A stretch of 64,000 nt of DNA from Tiliqua scincoides (Eukaryota > Chordata > Lepidosauria > Squamata > Scincidae): positions 9,883,396 to 9,947,395 of the forward strand of contig NC_089829.1 in assembly GCF_035046505.1 (NCBI RefSeq), read 5' to 3'. Positions 1 to 13,600 of the stretch are shown piece after piece; the first letter of the stretch is position 1, and each line of letters begins with the position of its first letter. Made by a program: the position numbers and the translations under genes. The notes under the pieces are model-generated. The model worked only from the letters and a program-made list of their open reading frames with translations, ran no database searches and was not told where the DNA came from.

Positions 1-730
1 TATGCTTGGGATCATTAGGAAGGGTACTGAGAACAAAATGGCTAGTATTATAATGCCGTTGTACAAATCGATGGTAAGGCCACACCTGGAGTATTATGTC
101 CAGTTCTGGTCGCCACATCTCAAAAAAGACATAGTGGAAATGGAAAAGGTGCAAAAGAGAGCGACTAAGATGATTACGGGGCTGGGGCACCTTCCTTATG
201 AGGAAAGGCTACGGCGTTTGGGCCTCTTCAGCCTAGAAAAGAGACGCTTGAGGGGGGACATGATTGAGACATACAAAATTATGCAGGGGATGGACAGTGG
301 ATAGGGAGATGCTCTTTACACTCTCACATAATACCAGAACCAGGGGACATCCACTAAAATTGAGTGTTGGGCGGGTTAGGACAGACAAAAGAAAATATTT
401 CTTTACTCAGTGCGTGGTCGGTCTGTGGAACTCCTTGCCACAGGATGTGGTGCTGGCGTCTAGCCTAGACGCCTTTAAAAGGGGATTGGACAAGTTTCTG
501 GAGGAAAAATCCATTATGGGGTACAAGCCATGATGAGTATGCGCAACCTCCTGATTTTAGGAATGGGTTAAGTCAGAATGCCAGATGTAGGGGAGGGCAC
601 CAGGATGAGGTCTCTTGTTATCTGGTGTGCTCCCTGGGGCATTTGGTGGGCCGCTGTGAGATACAGGAAGCTGGACTAGATGGGCCTATGGCCTGATCCA
701 GTGGGGCTGTTCTTATGTTCTTATGTTCTT
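1..730 (+). mobile_element. CR1-clade LINE, 3' end (truncated by window edge)
   Basis: Two adjoining frames (2-304 and 264-533) encode the C-terminal part of a non-LTR reverse transcriptase, with motifs LVRPHLEY-like, LPYEERLRRLGLFSLEKRR and FFTQ..VGLWNSLPQ. They are followed by a 200-bp 3' UTR that ends in repeated TTCTTATG octamers near 715-732. Octameric 3' tails are typical of the CR1 clade. Compared with the copy at 10400-10880, two bases are missing near 296, which shifts the frame, so it is dead. The 5' part lies outside the window. Confidence 0.85.
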
Positions 731-949
731 ATGCACTGGTGTGCAAATGAAAGGATCTGTTGCAGGTCATTTCTCTGCAGGCAACACACTCTCCCTGGCC
801 TGCAGAGATGCATTTATTGCCTGCCCATCACTGTTGCATCGCCTGACAGCTCCTGAAGGCATCTTCCCCCAAACCCACCTGATTTTCTCTGCATGCCGTT
901 TGGGGGCGTTTCGGGTCCTGGCTGCTTCTCCAGACCGCCTTTCATTTTG

Positions 950-1620
950 CCCCCAGCAGAGCTGCCCCCTTGGAAGACAGTCCCCCACTCGGAATCCCGG
1001 CCCCCCCAGTAGCCAGTCCGGCTGGTCAGCGGGCTTCCTCGCAGGGCAGCGCGGCCGGCACTGCAGCGGGAGAGCCTCCCCAGGAGCCAGTCCGCGGAGG
1101 AGGCTGCCCGGGGCTGGGGATGCCGCCCGGCTGGCTGTGCGCCCCCCGCCCGGCTGGCGCGCGACTGGAGCGCGCCCGGCTGCGTGGGCTGTCCTCGGCC
1201 GGGGCGGAGCGGGCGGGGCGGGGCCGGCGGCGGCGAGGAGCGGAGTGGAGGCTCAGCCCAGCCCAGCCCAGCCAGGCTCTCCGCGATGGCCACCGAGGAG
1301 CTGGCCGGCAAGCTGAGCCGCCGCCTGCAGGTGGGCGAGCAGGACGGGCAGCCGGAGCAGGAGCAGGAGCCGGAGCGGGAGGAGCCGGAGCCGGCCCTGG
1401 ACAGCGGCGCCGACGGCGAGCTGAGCGCCAAGCTGCAGCGCCGCACCGACCCGCAGGCGCAGCTCTCGCCCGCCCGCCGCGTCTTCAGCCCCTACGCCGA
1501 GTTCCGCGAGTTCTCCCGCCGCCAGATCAAGGACATGGAGCGCCTCTTCCGACAGTGAGTGCGGGCGGCGCCCCCCCCCCCCGCCCACCGCCCGGCCTGG
1601 CAGCCCCTGTCTCTCCCGCC
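950..1620 (+). promoter_or_regulatory. CpG island and promoter of EFHD2
   Basis: This stretch is much richer in G+C and CpG than its surroundings. GC-box (Sp1-type) motifs GGGGCGG and GGGCGGGGCGGGG cluster at about 1200-1225, some 60-85 bp before the EFHD2 ATG at 1286. No TATA box is seen. The pattern suits a broadly expressed CpG-island gene. The exact transcription start cannot be fixed by reading. Confidence 0.75.
1286..1554 (+). CDS. EFHD2: EFHD2 coding exon 1
   Basis: ATG at 1286 to donor CA|GTGAGT. It encodes residues 1-89 plus two bases of codon 90 (Gln). It holds the acidic low-complexity N terminus and the conserved block before EF-hand 1. Reading on past the donor gives an immediate TGA, so the splice is needed. 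Confidence 0.95.
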
Positions 1621-4600
1621 CGGCCCGAGCCTCGCTCAAGAACGCACTCTGCACTTGCTCAGGGGCACTGTCATCTTTTGCACACCGTCTGGCCTGGCAG
1701 CCCCCTTTCTACCTCCCTCCCACCCCCTGAGCTTTGCTCTCTCCTAAGAATGCACTCTGCACTTCCTCAGGGGCGCTGTTGTCTCTCACACAGTCTGGCT
1801 GGACAGCCTCTCCCTTTCTCTCTTGCCCTCCCATCCCTGAGCTTTGCTCTCTCTTAAGTATGCACTCTGCATTTGCTCAGGGGCACTGTTGTCTCTCGCA
1901 CAGTCTGGCTGGGCAGTCTGGCCCTTTCTCTCCCCCCCCCGCCCATCCCCAAGCTTTGCTGTCTATTAAGAATGTGCTCTGCACTTGCTCAGGGGCATTG
2001 TGGTCTCTCACATCCCAGGGGCTGGATTGTGGGTGCAGTTGGATGCAGTAGAGCCAGCCTCATGATGTCCAGGGGCCTTTTGGAAAGGGAGATGTGTGTT
2101 TTGCTGGGGGGGGACGACGACTCATGTGTGCCCCAACTCCAGGGAAGGGAGCCTTTGGGGTTACTGTAGGGAGGTGATGTTGGAAGGACCCTTCTCTGCT
2201 GTGGTGACAAAGGCAGTGCTGGGTTTGTGGTCTTGGGCAGGAATCGGAATGTAGCATTCACATCTAGCACTTTCTGAGTGTGCAAAGCATCATGTGTGTG
2301 ATTTTGATGCTGCTGAAGCTGAGAGGGAGCCCTTGCCAAAGGTCTCCCATTCAGAAGTCCTGCTTCATGCTCTGTCTCTTGACTGCTGTGCTACACTCAC
2401 TCAAGTGAGGGGGGGGGGCAGGAAGCCGGGCCAGGGGCCCTTACTTCAATTCACAAGCTCCATCCCCTGTCACTTCCTAATTTCAACTGGATCACGCCAT
2501 GCACTTCTCTAAACAGCAGCCATGGAGTGATGTCCCTCCTGAGGGGGGGAACACAGATCTGGGGCCTGAAGGGGGATGTTGCCACTGCTTCTTGGAAGGG
2601 ACCCACAAGGGCCTCTTGTCCAGCCCCCTTCCTGTAGCAAGAAATCCTCCTAGAGCACTGCTGTCAGCCAGTGACGGCAATACTGAGCTAGATGGACCAA
2701 GGGTCTGACTCAGTATGGCAGCATCATATGCACTATATACAGTATTATGATTGTTCCCTATAAGGGTGGTGAAGTCAAGAGGGAAGACGGCGTGTAAAGA
2801 AAAGACAATACAGAAGATGTCCACTGTTTTCCTTATTTTTGAAACTGCCCCCGGTCCCGTCCCCCCCGCCCTGTTTTGAACAGCGAGCTTTGCCATACTT
2901 AGGTAGGGGCAGAGAAGACAGGCTATTGAAGTTTTAAAATCTCAATAATTCATCAAGTAAGACCAGCTGTTTCTGCAATCAGCACAGCAAATCCTGAGGT
3001 TTTTTTTGTACATATAATGTGGGACTCAGAAATACCAGGGGTTGTTTTTTTCCACTCCTTCAGGAAAACATTCAGACCAAAAATATAAAGGGGGGGGGGA
3101 AATGAACTCCTTATTTTTTTTTTTTCAAAAAAAGAACAAAACCAAAAAAGGGAAGCACGTTTTGAACTTAACCTGAACCAGGTTAAGCCCAAGAGCCTAT
3201 TTTGCCATGTTATTCCTTGGCCCTGGGCTGGGTCTGAAATGGAATGAACATGAAAGAGTACTGTGGGCATGTGCACTGTGCCCTTTCTAGAATTGCAGCC
3301 TGCTCTTTCGCATCTGAGGCTAAGGACTAGGGTTTCAAGGTAGACATGACCTCTTCTGCCAATACAGAAGGCATTTCCTGATGGAATGTCTTGGTGCTTT
3401 GGAATGAGTTGATGTCCACTACTCTAAAACCCCAGGGAGAGAGTCTCTTCCTTATTTGGTGGCTTCAGGTATATCCTGTCCTTCCCTTTTGTATCTTCAC
3501 AGAAGATCTTATATCCTCCCCTGCTTTCTGCAAAAGCTCCTTCTGCCTAAACTCAGCTGCAATACAGTTCTTGGCTCCCCCTGTTATCCCGCTGTGGCAC
3601 ATTCCTGCCAGGATCCCCATTTGGGGTCAGTCTCCGCAGGCCAACCTCCCTGGGCTTGCCCTGCAAGAATTGTTGTATGCGTTTAATTCCAAAAAGTTCC
3701 TGCAGGGTGCCGGCGGCCAACTGCCAGGGCTGATGTTTGAGCATGCATTGCCTAATTAAAAGGGAAAGTTTCTGTCTCCCCAGCTCGGCAAGGCTGCGGT
3801 TTGTGCAGAGATGTGGGCTCCAGTCTGCATCCCTCAGTAGAAAACATGAGAAGAGTTCCTGGAGGAGGGCAGACTTTGCCAAGTACTTGCTGAACAGAAC
3901 CTGCATGTTTAGCAGCAGTCTAGCTCGGAGCACCAGGAGCACAGGGGGAAGGCCCTTCGCTTGCATGCTTTTCTTGTGGGTGTTGGAAGCGCCTGGGTAG
4001 CTGCTGTTGGGAATGGGATGCTTCCAATTTCATCCTGCAGGGCAGTTCATCAACAATACAAGGCTTGCATGTGAAGCCACAGACCCTTGATCCGTCTAGC
4101 CATCAACACTGACTGGCAGCTGCTCTCCGGGATTTCAGGGTCTTTCTCCTGCAAGAGATTGAACCTGGGACCTTCTACATGCAAAGCCTGGGCTCTCCCA
4201 CTGAGCTGCAGCCCTTCCAGGCCTTGTTGCGCACTCATAGCTGCTGCTCTTATGTGGGCTTTTTGGAGAAGACAAAAAACGTAGTTTGCTTTGAGTCACT
4301 GGCCTCTTTTGTAACCACTTCCCCCCCTCCCCACAGTCTCCTTCCTGCCCAGAGACTCCTATGCTGGTTTGCAGTGTAGCTGAGAACAGGGAAGTGGCTC
4401 CTGCCTGTCTTCTCATTGGCCTGCTGGGGCTAGGATTGGCCAAGTATGGACTCAAGGAACAATCTCTGATAAGCACACCTCTTCCTGTCGCTTTGGTGCT
4501 GAAAGGTGGTTTGCAGAATATCTGGTGTTTGGAAGGCTGTGGCAACCTTCAAGTGCAGAAAAAAAGATCAGTTGGCAATGCTTGTGCTTGGCAGAGGAGC

Positions 4601-7600
4601 ATAAGCAAAAAGCATAAGGAGAGTCCTGCAGGATCAGAGCAAAGTGGGCCCTTCTAGACCAGCATCCTGTTTCCCACAGTGGCCAACCAGATGCCTTCTG
4701 GAAGCTTGCAAGGGGTGCATGAAAGTGATGGCTTTCCCACTTTGTCCCCCAGTTACTGGTGTTCAGTGGTATACTGCACCTGAATGTGGAGGTTCCATTT
4801 TGCCGTCATAGCAAGTAGCTATTGAAAGACTTATCCACATATTTCTCTAATCCTTCCTTAATATCCTAAGGGTCAAAACTGCACGTGTGTAATTTTGCAA
4901 CATGAGAGAGGAATTTGGGGGGGGGGAGGTGGAGATATGGCAAAACCATGGATTGGAGGTAGGGGAGCTGAAGTTTTTTGTCATTTAGATGTATGTCTAG
5001 TTTGGCCTGAAGCCAACAGTTATTGCCATATCCTGTGGCAATGAATTCCATGAATTAAATATAAATACTGTGTGAAAGAGGTCTTTGTTTCATCAGGCAT
5101 GAATGTCCTGCCATTCAGTTTCATTGGGTGACTGTACTACGTATTATGAAAAAGGATGAAGTGCTACCATAGTAGATATATGTTCTTCAACCTCCATCAT
5201 GCTCCCTGTCCTCTCCCCAGCATCTTTTTTTTTTCTTAAACGTAAAAAATGTTCTTTGCTACTTCAACTTTTCCTTCTAGGGAAAAATAGGTCCCTTCCC
5301 CAAGGAGACTACAGTGTGACTCAGAGCTGTAAAAAGCCATTCAGCTGGGGCAAGTAGGAGGCAATGTGGAAAAGTTTTGCTGTGGGCCAGTGCCAAGGGG
5401 AGGTTGGGGGTCGTGTTTTTCTCCTGAAATCCAGCTTTTATTCTCTTCTGAATCTGGGACAGACTCAGAGTTTGCACCAGACATCCTTAAACGTTTCCGT
5501 TTATTGAGACTAGTTTGCCACCAGTTTTAAAATCAAGAACCCTTTGTTGTATTGTCGAACCAAGGTCCATTCTGGCAAAGAGGCTGCAGTTGCTTTTTGC
5601 GACAAAAATCTAGAGCGAGTGGTTTTTTGCAACACCTAATGACTTCTTCTGAAGTTGTGTCATTCACAACGTCCTCCAGGCTGTTCTGTTGCAGCAGAAT
5701 CAAGGACAGCTGAAATGCCTTTGCAAGCTAAAGTCTTGCCAAGCAAAGAAAAAGAGAGAGAATATGAGGGAGAGCAAAAGTGTGTGTGTGGTTGTGAACT
5801 TATGCATCCAATAAACTTGAACAAGTTTCTTTAGCCCCAGACTGATGCTTTAAGAATGCAGTTGAGCGCAAGAGGGCCACACATGGGTGTAGCTGCAGCA
5901 GCATCTGGTGCGCCACAAGCATGGAGTGCCCTGCTGCAAGATGTGGGGTTGACCACTTGCCTAGAAGGGGATTACACACCGTCATGAAGAAGGGGAGGTC
6001 TATCAATGGCCATTAGCCATGGAACCTCCAGCTTCAGAGGCACTGTACCATCAAATGCCACTTAACTGGGAGACAAACAGGAAAGTAAGTCCATCACCTT
6101 CATGCCTTGCTGGTGGGATTCACAGAGCAATCTGGTTGGCTGCTGAAGGAAAGGGGCTTGATGGAGCTCTCATCCCCGCAGGCAGCTCTCTTTGTATTTT
6201 CCAGCAGGCCTGAGTTGCTTCTCTGTGAAGGACCCATCCCAGGTGGGTCTTTGGATTAGTTGGTTCTTGGATCAACGTTGCAGACAGTATCACCTAGCGG
6301 TTGCACGGCCATCTGCAATCCATCAGTTCCCAGACACTTTCCCCTCTCCCCCCTCCTGTGTTTTTCTTAGGATGGAGTAAGAAAGTCCAGGCAATTTTTC
6401 CAAATTGTCCCTGTGCTGGAGAGTGTTGACAGATGTTGAGCAAAGCACAGCAGGAGTGTCGTCCACTAGATCATTCATCAGGAATAGCAGTTAAAAAATA
6501 TGAGGCCGCTCTGGTTTTAGACAGGCGGCTGATGAGGTCCCTGGAGCCCATTCATCAGAGTCCCAGCTCCGCAGATGCCTCCATCCTGTGCATGGGTTGG
6601 TGTTGCTGGTGGGGGACTCTGCGCTTGTCTGCCTGTGGCTCTTGGAACTGGTCACTGCAGCAGCAGGCCGTCCCTGGCCCAGGAGTGAAAGTTGGATGCT
6701 TTGGACTGCAGCCTCAGACACCCTTGTACTCCAGCCATTCATTTTTGTGACAGCCAGGACCATTCCATGTCCCCATCCCTGGGGCAGAATGTTGCCCCTC
6801 TCCTGGTTGGTGTGGTGAGAGTACAGCTCTCTGTCCCCCTCCCACATGGTGGTGTAGCAGCAGTGGTTACCACGCCACACCACTGGGTAAGGGGGAACTG
6901 AGCATATGGGGGAGGAGAGGGGGCCGGGAAAGCAGCATGGTGCCTGCAGAGGGAGGCAGCATCCACTAAGTTCTTGTACTGCCACCTGAGGCACCATGAA
7001 CATCTCGCCCTATGGAAGGGTCGGCCCAGATTGTGGGTGGATCATTTCCCCCATAATATTAAGCTAACCTTCAGCCGTCAGTGGCCTTTTTGTATCGGAC
7101 TTTCATAACATAATTCTGTTAGTCCACATAAGGAACCCTCTGAAAAACACACAGTGCCACATTTCATGAACCAAAATCTGAGATCATGCAGCTTTGCTCT
7201 TCTAGAAGGCCATTTTTGACGGGTAGTTCATTGTGGCAAACTTGAAACCTTCTTCTCGGAGCTGTCTGAGAACTCAAGACAGGAGAGTCAGGTTTCTTTT
7301 CTTCCTGTCTCTTCATTCCCATTCATTTGCCTTTTCTCTTCCCTCTGTTGCAGACTGTTCCTTTTCTGTTATTAACACCATGGGGGGGGGGGAGTGTGCA
7401 TTTGCCCACACATGTGCAGCGAAGGGGTCCCAGTTGTGGCTGGTTCACATCTATTTTGCTTGCAGCTAGGTACTAAAGTTACATCTTTTCAGCCACACAA
7501 GTAAGAATGGGAGAGGTTGGCCTTCCAAGGAGTCCGCCCTGTACTTCTGTGTTTGCTGTGAGTGATCTTAACCTGTCTCCTTATTGGAAGGCGAACAGCC

Positions 7601-10600
7601 CTGAGCTGTTCATTGAGAGACTCAACGGGCAGCCTCTTATGTATATTGCATCTCTTTGCCAGGAGGAACTGGCTCCTTCCTCTGGCAAAGGCATAGTGCA
7701 GTGACCCATCCCAGAGGAGGCTGATGGCAGCAGTGATCCAAGACCTCTGGGCGCTTTATCTAGGGTACCAAATGCTGCCCCCAGCCCATTGCTGCCTCAT
7801 CTGCTACCCTCCTCCTCCTGACTCTGGCAATTGTTCTCCTCCTGCACTTGCTGCATTTGAAGATAGTGTGTAAGAGGAAGTATGAAGAGAGGAGTGGCCT
7901 AGAGCATCTCCCTAGTCCAACACTATTCTCCACACTTCTTCCACTCCATTTCTCTCTTTCTTTTTGAATTCAGAGCAGGAGAAGGTGGGTGGGGATCCTG
8001 TCAGTCTCCCTGAGTCGACTGCACCAGTGAGCCTCACCAGGCCGGCCCTGACGGCAATCGAACTGAGCTCTGTTCCTCCAAGAATTTCAGTGAAGCAGAT
8101 GCAAGAGGCATTGCCAGTGAATCATACCCAGTATAAAACCATTTCTACACTGCACTATGGTTGAAATGACATTATTGGATGTGATCCAGGTGGGTTTTAT
8201 AATAGGTTTTGTCACACAGCCAGACCTAATTCATTATACAACTTGGTTGAAGCTGTAAACCGATACAATAATTCACACTCTAAGAACGAAAAAAGCAAAG
8301 GTCCAAGTAATGACTTCACCCCACCAGCAAAGGAGCCATTTCCAGCCACGTCGGCTTATTGCAAAGACGCTGTGTGTGAACTGCCCAATGCCAGGATGGG
8401 ATGTGCAGGTCACAGGAAGTCGTGTTAAAGGGGGAGGATCTTCAGTCTGATAAATACAGGACCAGAAGGTACCAGGTGTGTGTGCTGCTGCCCAGACTGG
8501 CACTCGAGAGCCCACACCTCACTTCCTGTACCACCTATGTCCTTCTCCTACCAATCTGTGAACCTGGCAGACTGAGCTCTGTGCCTTGAGAGCACAGCAG
8601 TTTTCAACCATTTTTGTCTTGTGTCACACTGACAAGGCACTAAAATGATCAAGGCAACACCATCGGTTTTTGGACAATGGACAAGGCACACCACACTGCA
8701 GGTGGGGTGGTCACATCCCCCAATGGCCCTACTAATGTGACCCTCCCCCAAACTCCCCGACACACCTGCAGACTATTCATGGCACACCCAGTGTGCTGTG
8801 TCACACCAGTTGAAAATCACTGACCTAGGCTGTAGCACCCACCTTCCTGAGCAACCTGTCAGCCAACCCTCAAGGTCCAGTCCCTGACTAACAGACCCTA
8901 TAAAACCTTAGCTCTTAGTCCGAGCAACAGCCCAAACAAACCTTAGCTCTTAGTCCTTGCACCTTTGGTGCAAAGGCCCTGCTGAAGCCCTTGCTCCCTG
9001 CCCCTGATGCTGGGGCATGAGGGATCCTCCTAGAGGAGGAGAAACCGAACTAGAGGCATCCCAAACCTGGCGGGGCTTTTGCCATCTCCTTAGTTTTCTG
9101 CTTCCTCTGCTAGCCAGTCAGATGTCTCTGCACAGCCCAGAAGTAGGGCAGGAAGGTAGCAGTCCTCCCTACAAACTTCATTCTCATCTTCTGCCATGAT
9201 AGTAAATCCCAGGGATGAATTCTGCATTCTTTTTTTAATAGCCAGCACCAGATTTTTTTGCATGGTAAAATTTGGAGCTCTGTGATGAGGGCGAAACGTC
9301 ACAAGCTCTTCCAGTGCAGGAAATTTGTAGCGCTTGGTACCACCCGAGGGAGGGAAGTCCGTGTTCCTTCTCTGTCCGTCTGTCTCCTTTTGGCAGTAAA
9401 GCTTTCAGGGCCTGCTTGCCAGTAAGCTAGAACCTGGAAGGGGCTCTGGTCACCCTTCTGTGGGTGATGAGTGTCGCCACTGCTATCAGATCAGGAGTGC
9501 GCAACTATCTGACGATTGCAGATTCCCACATCGTATTTCACAAACACCGCAAAGATGCTGCGTCATCTCCCGCCTGCTGGAGCAGGCTAATCTTCGCAGC
9601 CTGGCTGCTGGCAACCAGCGAGCAAAAGATGCTGGTGAGCTCTTTTCCATGCAGGATGTACAAGCGGGAGCCTGGGCTGCTGGGCTCCTCGCCAACCCAC
9701 TCGTCATCCTCATGCAGGGCTTTGTGTCGGAAATGACTCAGAGCTTGTGTGTACCTGCAAAGGTGAGCACTGGTGACTTGCTCTCTTCGTGGCCTGATCA
9801 TAGGGGTGTGATGGGGGAGGGATGGGATAATCCTGTGGCAGTTGAGCATGCCAGATCTTAACCCCCTCCCCATTTTTATGCCCACCATGGACCAATGCTC
9901 TTTTCTCCTTTATGGCTGGCGTAGATCATAGGTGATTGGACAGTCTACGGGAGGGGGATGTTAAAATTTTTTTACTTAGCTCCTGCAAGCTGTCTGATTC
10001 CTCCCCCCCCACACACACACACATACACCTTAGATGCAGCACAGCCTCCATTGGTGCGGCTGCATGTCATCATGTGGGGGTAGGATTGGACAGTTAGCAA
10101 GAGCAACTGACTGGGCAGGGCTGCCTGCACACCACATTATTTCCATCTCTTGAAGTCTTTTCCAGTCTTCCAGAGTAGTTGAACTGAAATATTTGATTAG
10201 GGAAAAAAGGAAACAAAGCACACTTAACTGTGGTTTGTAAACATCATCAGGCCAGTTCAGATGCTAAGAGACTGGAGCTATGAATCAGGACATCCCTGAT
10301 TTGAATCTTGCCTCGACTGTACATCCTCTGTGGTTAAAGAAACTACCTGGGAAGCAAATGGAGGAGCTAAGATGTACATGTGCCACAAATGCTCACATTC
10401 TAAGAACATAAGAACATAAGAACAGCCCCACTGGATCAGGCCATAGGCCCATCTAGTCCAGCTTCCTGTATCTCACAGCGGCCCACCAAATGCCCCAGGG
10501 AGCACACCAGATAACAAGAGACCTCGTCCTGGTGCTCTCCCCTACATCTGGCATTCTGACTTAACCCATTCCTAAAATCAGGAGGTTGCGCATACACATC

Positions 10601-13600
10601 ATGGCTTGTACCCCATAATGGATTTTTCCTCCAGAAACTCGTCCAATCCCCTTTTAAAGGCGTCTAGGCTAGACGCCAGCACCACATCCTGTGGCAAGGA
10701 GTTCCACAGACTGACCACGCGCTGAGTAAAGAAATATTTTCTTTTGTCTGTCCTAACCCGCCCAACACTCAATTTTAGTGGATGTCCCCTGGTTCTGGTA
10801 TTATGTGAGAGTGTAAAGAGCATCTCCCTATCCACTCTGTCCATCCCCTGCATAATTTTGTATGCCTCGTATTCTGCACCATACGAGGATAAACAGTATC
10901 GTCCAAAGCTGGCCACTGTCAGGCAAACTGAACAATTGGCCTGGAATGATTGATTTTGGAATCCTTGTCCACCTTATAAGGCCTGACAGCTGGATGACAT
11001 AGGTTTCATTTTGACCACTAACGCGTTAGGTTAGTGCCTGGAAGGTACCTTGGATGACCCCACAGTAAATGTGAGAGAAAGCAAGAAAGCACAGGTACTT
11101 TCAGGGCTGCCCATCTAGATAAAGGGTTGGAGCTCCTGTCTCTGATCTCCTGGGGATGGCAATAACAGACATCAAGTCTGTTGACAATAATTGTCCAGCT
11201 TACCGCCCCCCCCCCCCATCTCCACACTGTTCCTCTGGGTTGACCCAAAATCTTCCAGCACCTGACTCAGTGCATCCAGTACAGTCTCCTGATGCAGCAG
11301 CCTTTGCTCTCCAGATTCCTGGGTTTGAAAAAGGCTGCACTCCACACTTCCCTTCCACTCCTGTCTTCCTCTTTTGAATCTTTGGAGCTGGAGGTGGAAG
11401 AAGAACAGTGGAGGCCAGCAGCTGGATGAAGGAGTGGCCCAACAGGAATGGCCCACTCCTGAGGCAACCGGCAGGAGTGTTTGACCTCAGACAACCAGTT
11501 TCATGGAGAGGCCGGCCCTGCCCAAATCTGGATCCTCTGTGGTGCGTGGAGCTGCTGCAAAATCTTCTCAGTGCTCATTTGCTCCTGCTCCCAGACTGCC
11601 CCGGTGGGAATCAGAAATGCTTTGCGGGGTTGTTTTTCGTGGTTGTCTCTGCAATCAAGCACTGGCGCAATACAAGACAGTTGCTGGCACCAGCAGAAAG
11701 CTGCAGGTCCTTCGGACCAGTTTCCCAACTCTTTCCTGGTGTGAGCAATTTTGTAACCTGTATCTAACTTTAATCAGCTTTATGGGATAATCGGGCAGAT
11801 TAATCTTGCGTTGTCAGAGAGCGAGCGAGAAGCTTGCGGCACACCGGAGGAGGGCCTCTTCCTCCTTCGCTCGGGCAGCTGCCAACCGACTGAGCATTAG
11901 TCACTGATCCGAATGATATTGGAGGTTTCTGTCTGCTTAGAAGCGCCAGGCAGTATGTGTCGTCGTATCAGTGCCTTAGAATACAATGAATGCACATGAA
12001 AGCAGTGTGTGGCATCGTGGCTGAGACTGAGCTGCAAGTCAGGTCTTTCTCAGGTTGAGCCTGTCTCTGCTGTGGACTCACAAGGTAGCCTTCTCAGGCT
12101 GCTGACCCTACTCGGAAGAATCCCTCAGCGCACCTGCTCCCTATGTGGCAGGGGAGTGGGACTGAACCCCAACCTGGATGTCTGGGTGCTGCTCAGAACT
12201 GCGGGCAGGAGGACCTGTGACTGATGCTCCTGTGAAGCTGGGGGCATGCAGATATTGGAGCAAGCCCAGTGGGTGGGATCCCACCACCCCCTTCATGTGT
12301 AGTATATGTTGTGTGTTGGAAGTGTTGTATGTATACTCTGTTTTCTCTATAGCTCAGTCTTTGCAGGAACAATAAGAAGATAGGATACTGTAAGGCTTAA
12401 AATAAGAAATGTGATTATTTCACACTTCCTCCTCTTTTCTGTTCCCCTCTTTGAATCCAGAGAGGAGCCTCACCCTTCCACACTAATCCACTGCCTGAGG
12501 CACTTATCCCAGTCAGCCTCATAGATGAGCCAGCCCCTGCACACTGAAACACCTGCCTTTTTTTCCCACTTGTCCATCCCACCCTTCCTCCAAGGAGCTC
12601 AGGGTGGTGTACATAGTTCCTCCCCTCCTTTTGGCCTCACGACAACCCTGCGAGGTAGGTGAGGCTGAGAGATGATGACTGGCCTCTCCCAGGCACGAAT
12701 GGCATTTCCTCCAGAGAGGATGGGGAAAGACGGTCTCTGTTTCAAAGACCGATTAACAGGTTTTCTACTGCTTGTTGGAATTTTGTGACGGAAGCCAAGT
12801 GATGGAAGCTGAATGCTGCATCTCCCTGCAGCATTAAGAACAGCCTTTCTGTGAAGGAGTGTTTTGGGAGACCATTAGAGTTGACCTCAAGTGGACCACA
12901 AGCCACCAGATATCCCATGGGGGCCTTGGGTGTATCCTGGCAGACACAAGCAAACCACTTTGGTGGCAAACAGGAGTGTATAAAGACATGATTGTAATAA
13001 TAATGCTTCTCTTGGGCACTGTTAGAGGTTTGCTGTTTATTGTCAGGAGTTGGAAAGGAGATCAAAGCTGATTTTAGCAAGCTGCTAAAATATTGTCAGC
13101 CTTGTCTTCGTATGTTCTCCCTTCTTCTAGAACTCCTCTAAATCTCAACTTTAAAATATTATCAACTGGTTCATGAAACCAACTGAGATGGTTGCCTCAG
13201 TTTGCAGACTGGCCAGAGTGCCCAATGCATGACCCATTCACTTCTTCCTCCTTTCCTGAATGTGAAAAAGAAGAGGGGAATAGAACAGAAGATCAAGTGT
13301 GGAGAAGAGGAAAGACTGGCACTCTGCCTAGCAAACCACTCTCCTCTCCTCCATGCTTCCTCTTCTGCTCCATTCCCCTATTTCTTTTCAAATCCAGAGA
13401 GTGAGAGAAGGACACTTGCAGCAGCTTACAATGAAGTGGCTTACAGTATGACATACATGGTTCTCCTGCCTCCCATTTTATTCTCACAATGACCTTGCAA
13501 GGTAGGTTAACCCAAGAGAGAGCAAGTGGCCCAAGGTGAGCTTTATGACTGAGCAGGGATTTCCCTGGTCCTGTCCAATACACTGGCTCCATCACAACAA

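Noticed and set aside
723-1857. Long overlapping open frames on both strands around the CpG island
   Set aside because: High G+C removes stop codons. Only the frame from 1286 matches a known protein (EFHD2); the others run across the donor and the minisatellite.
6433-7003. Open frames of 105-170 codons on both strands
   Set aside because: Low-complexity composition, no recognisable motif, and overlapping frames on opposite strands suggest chance.
9460-9888. Overlapping open frames of 75-133 codons on both strands
   Set aside because: No similarity to a known domain, no splice context and no phase relation to EFHD2. They lie within its first intron.
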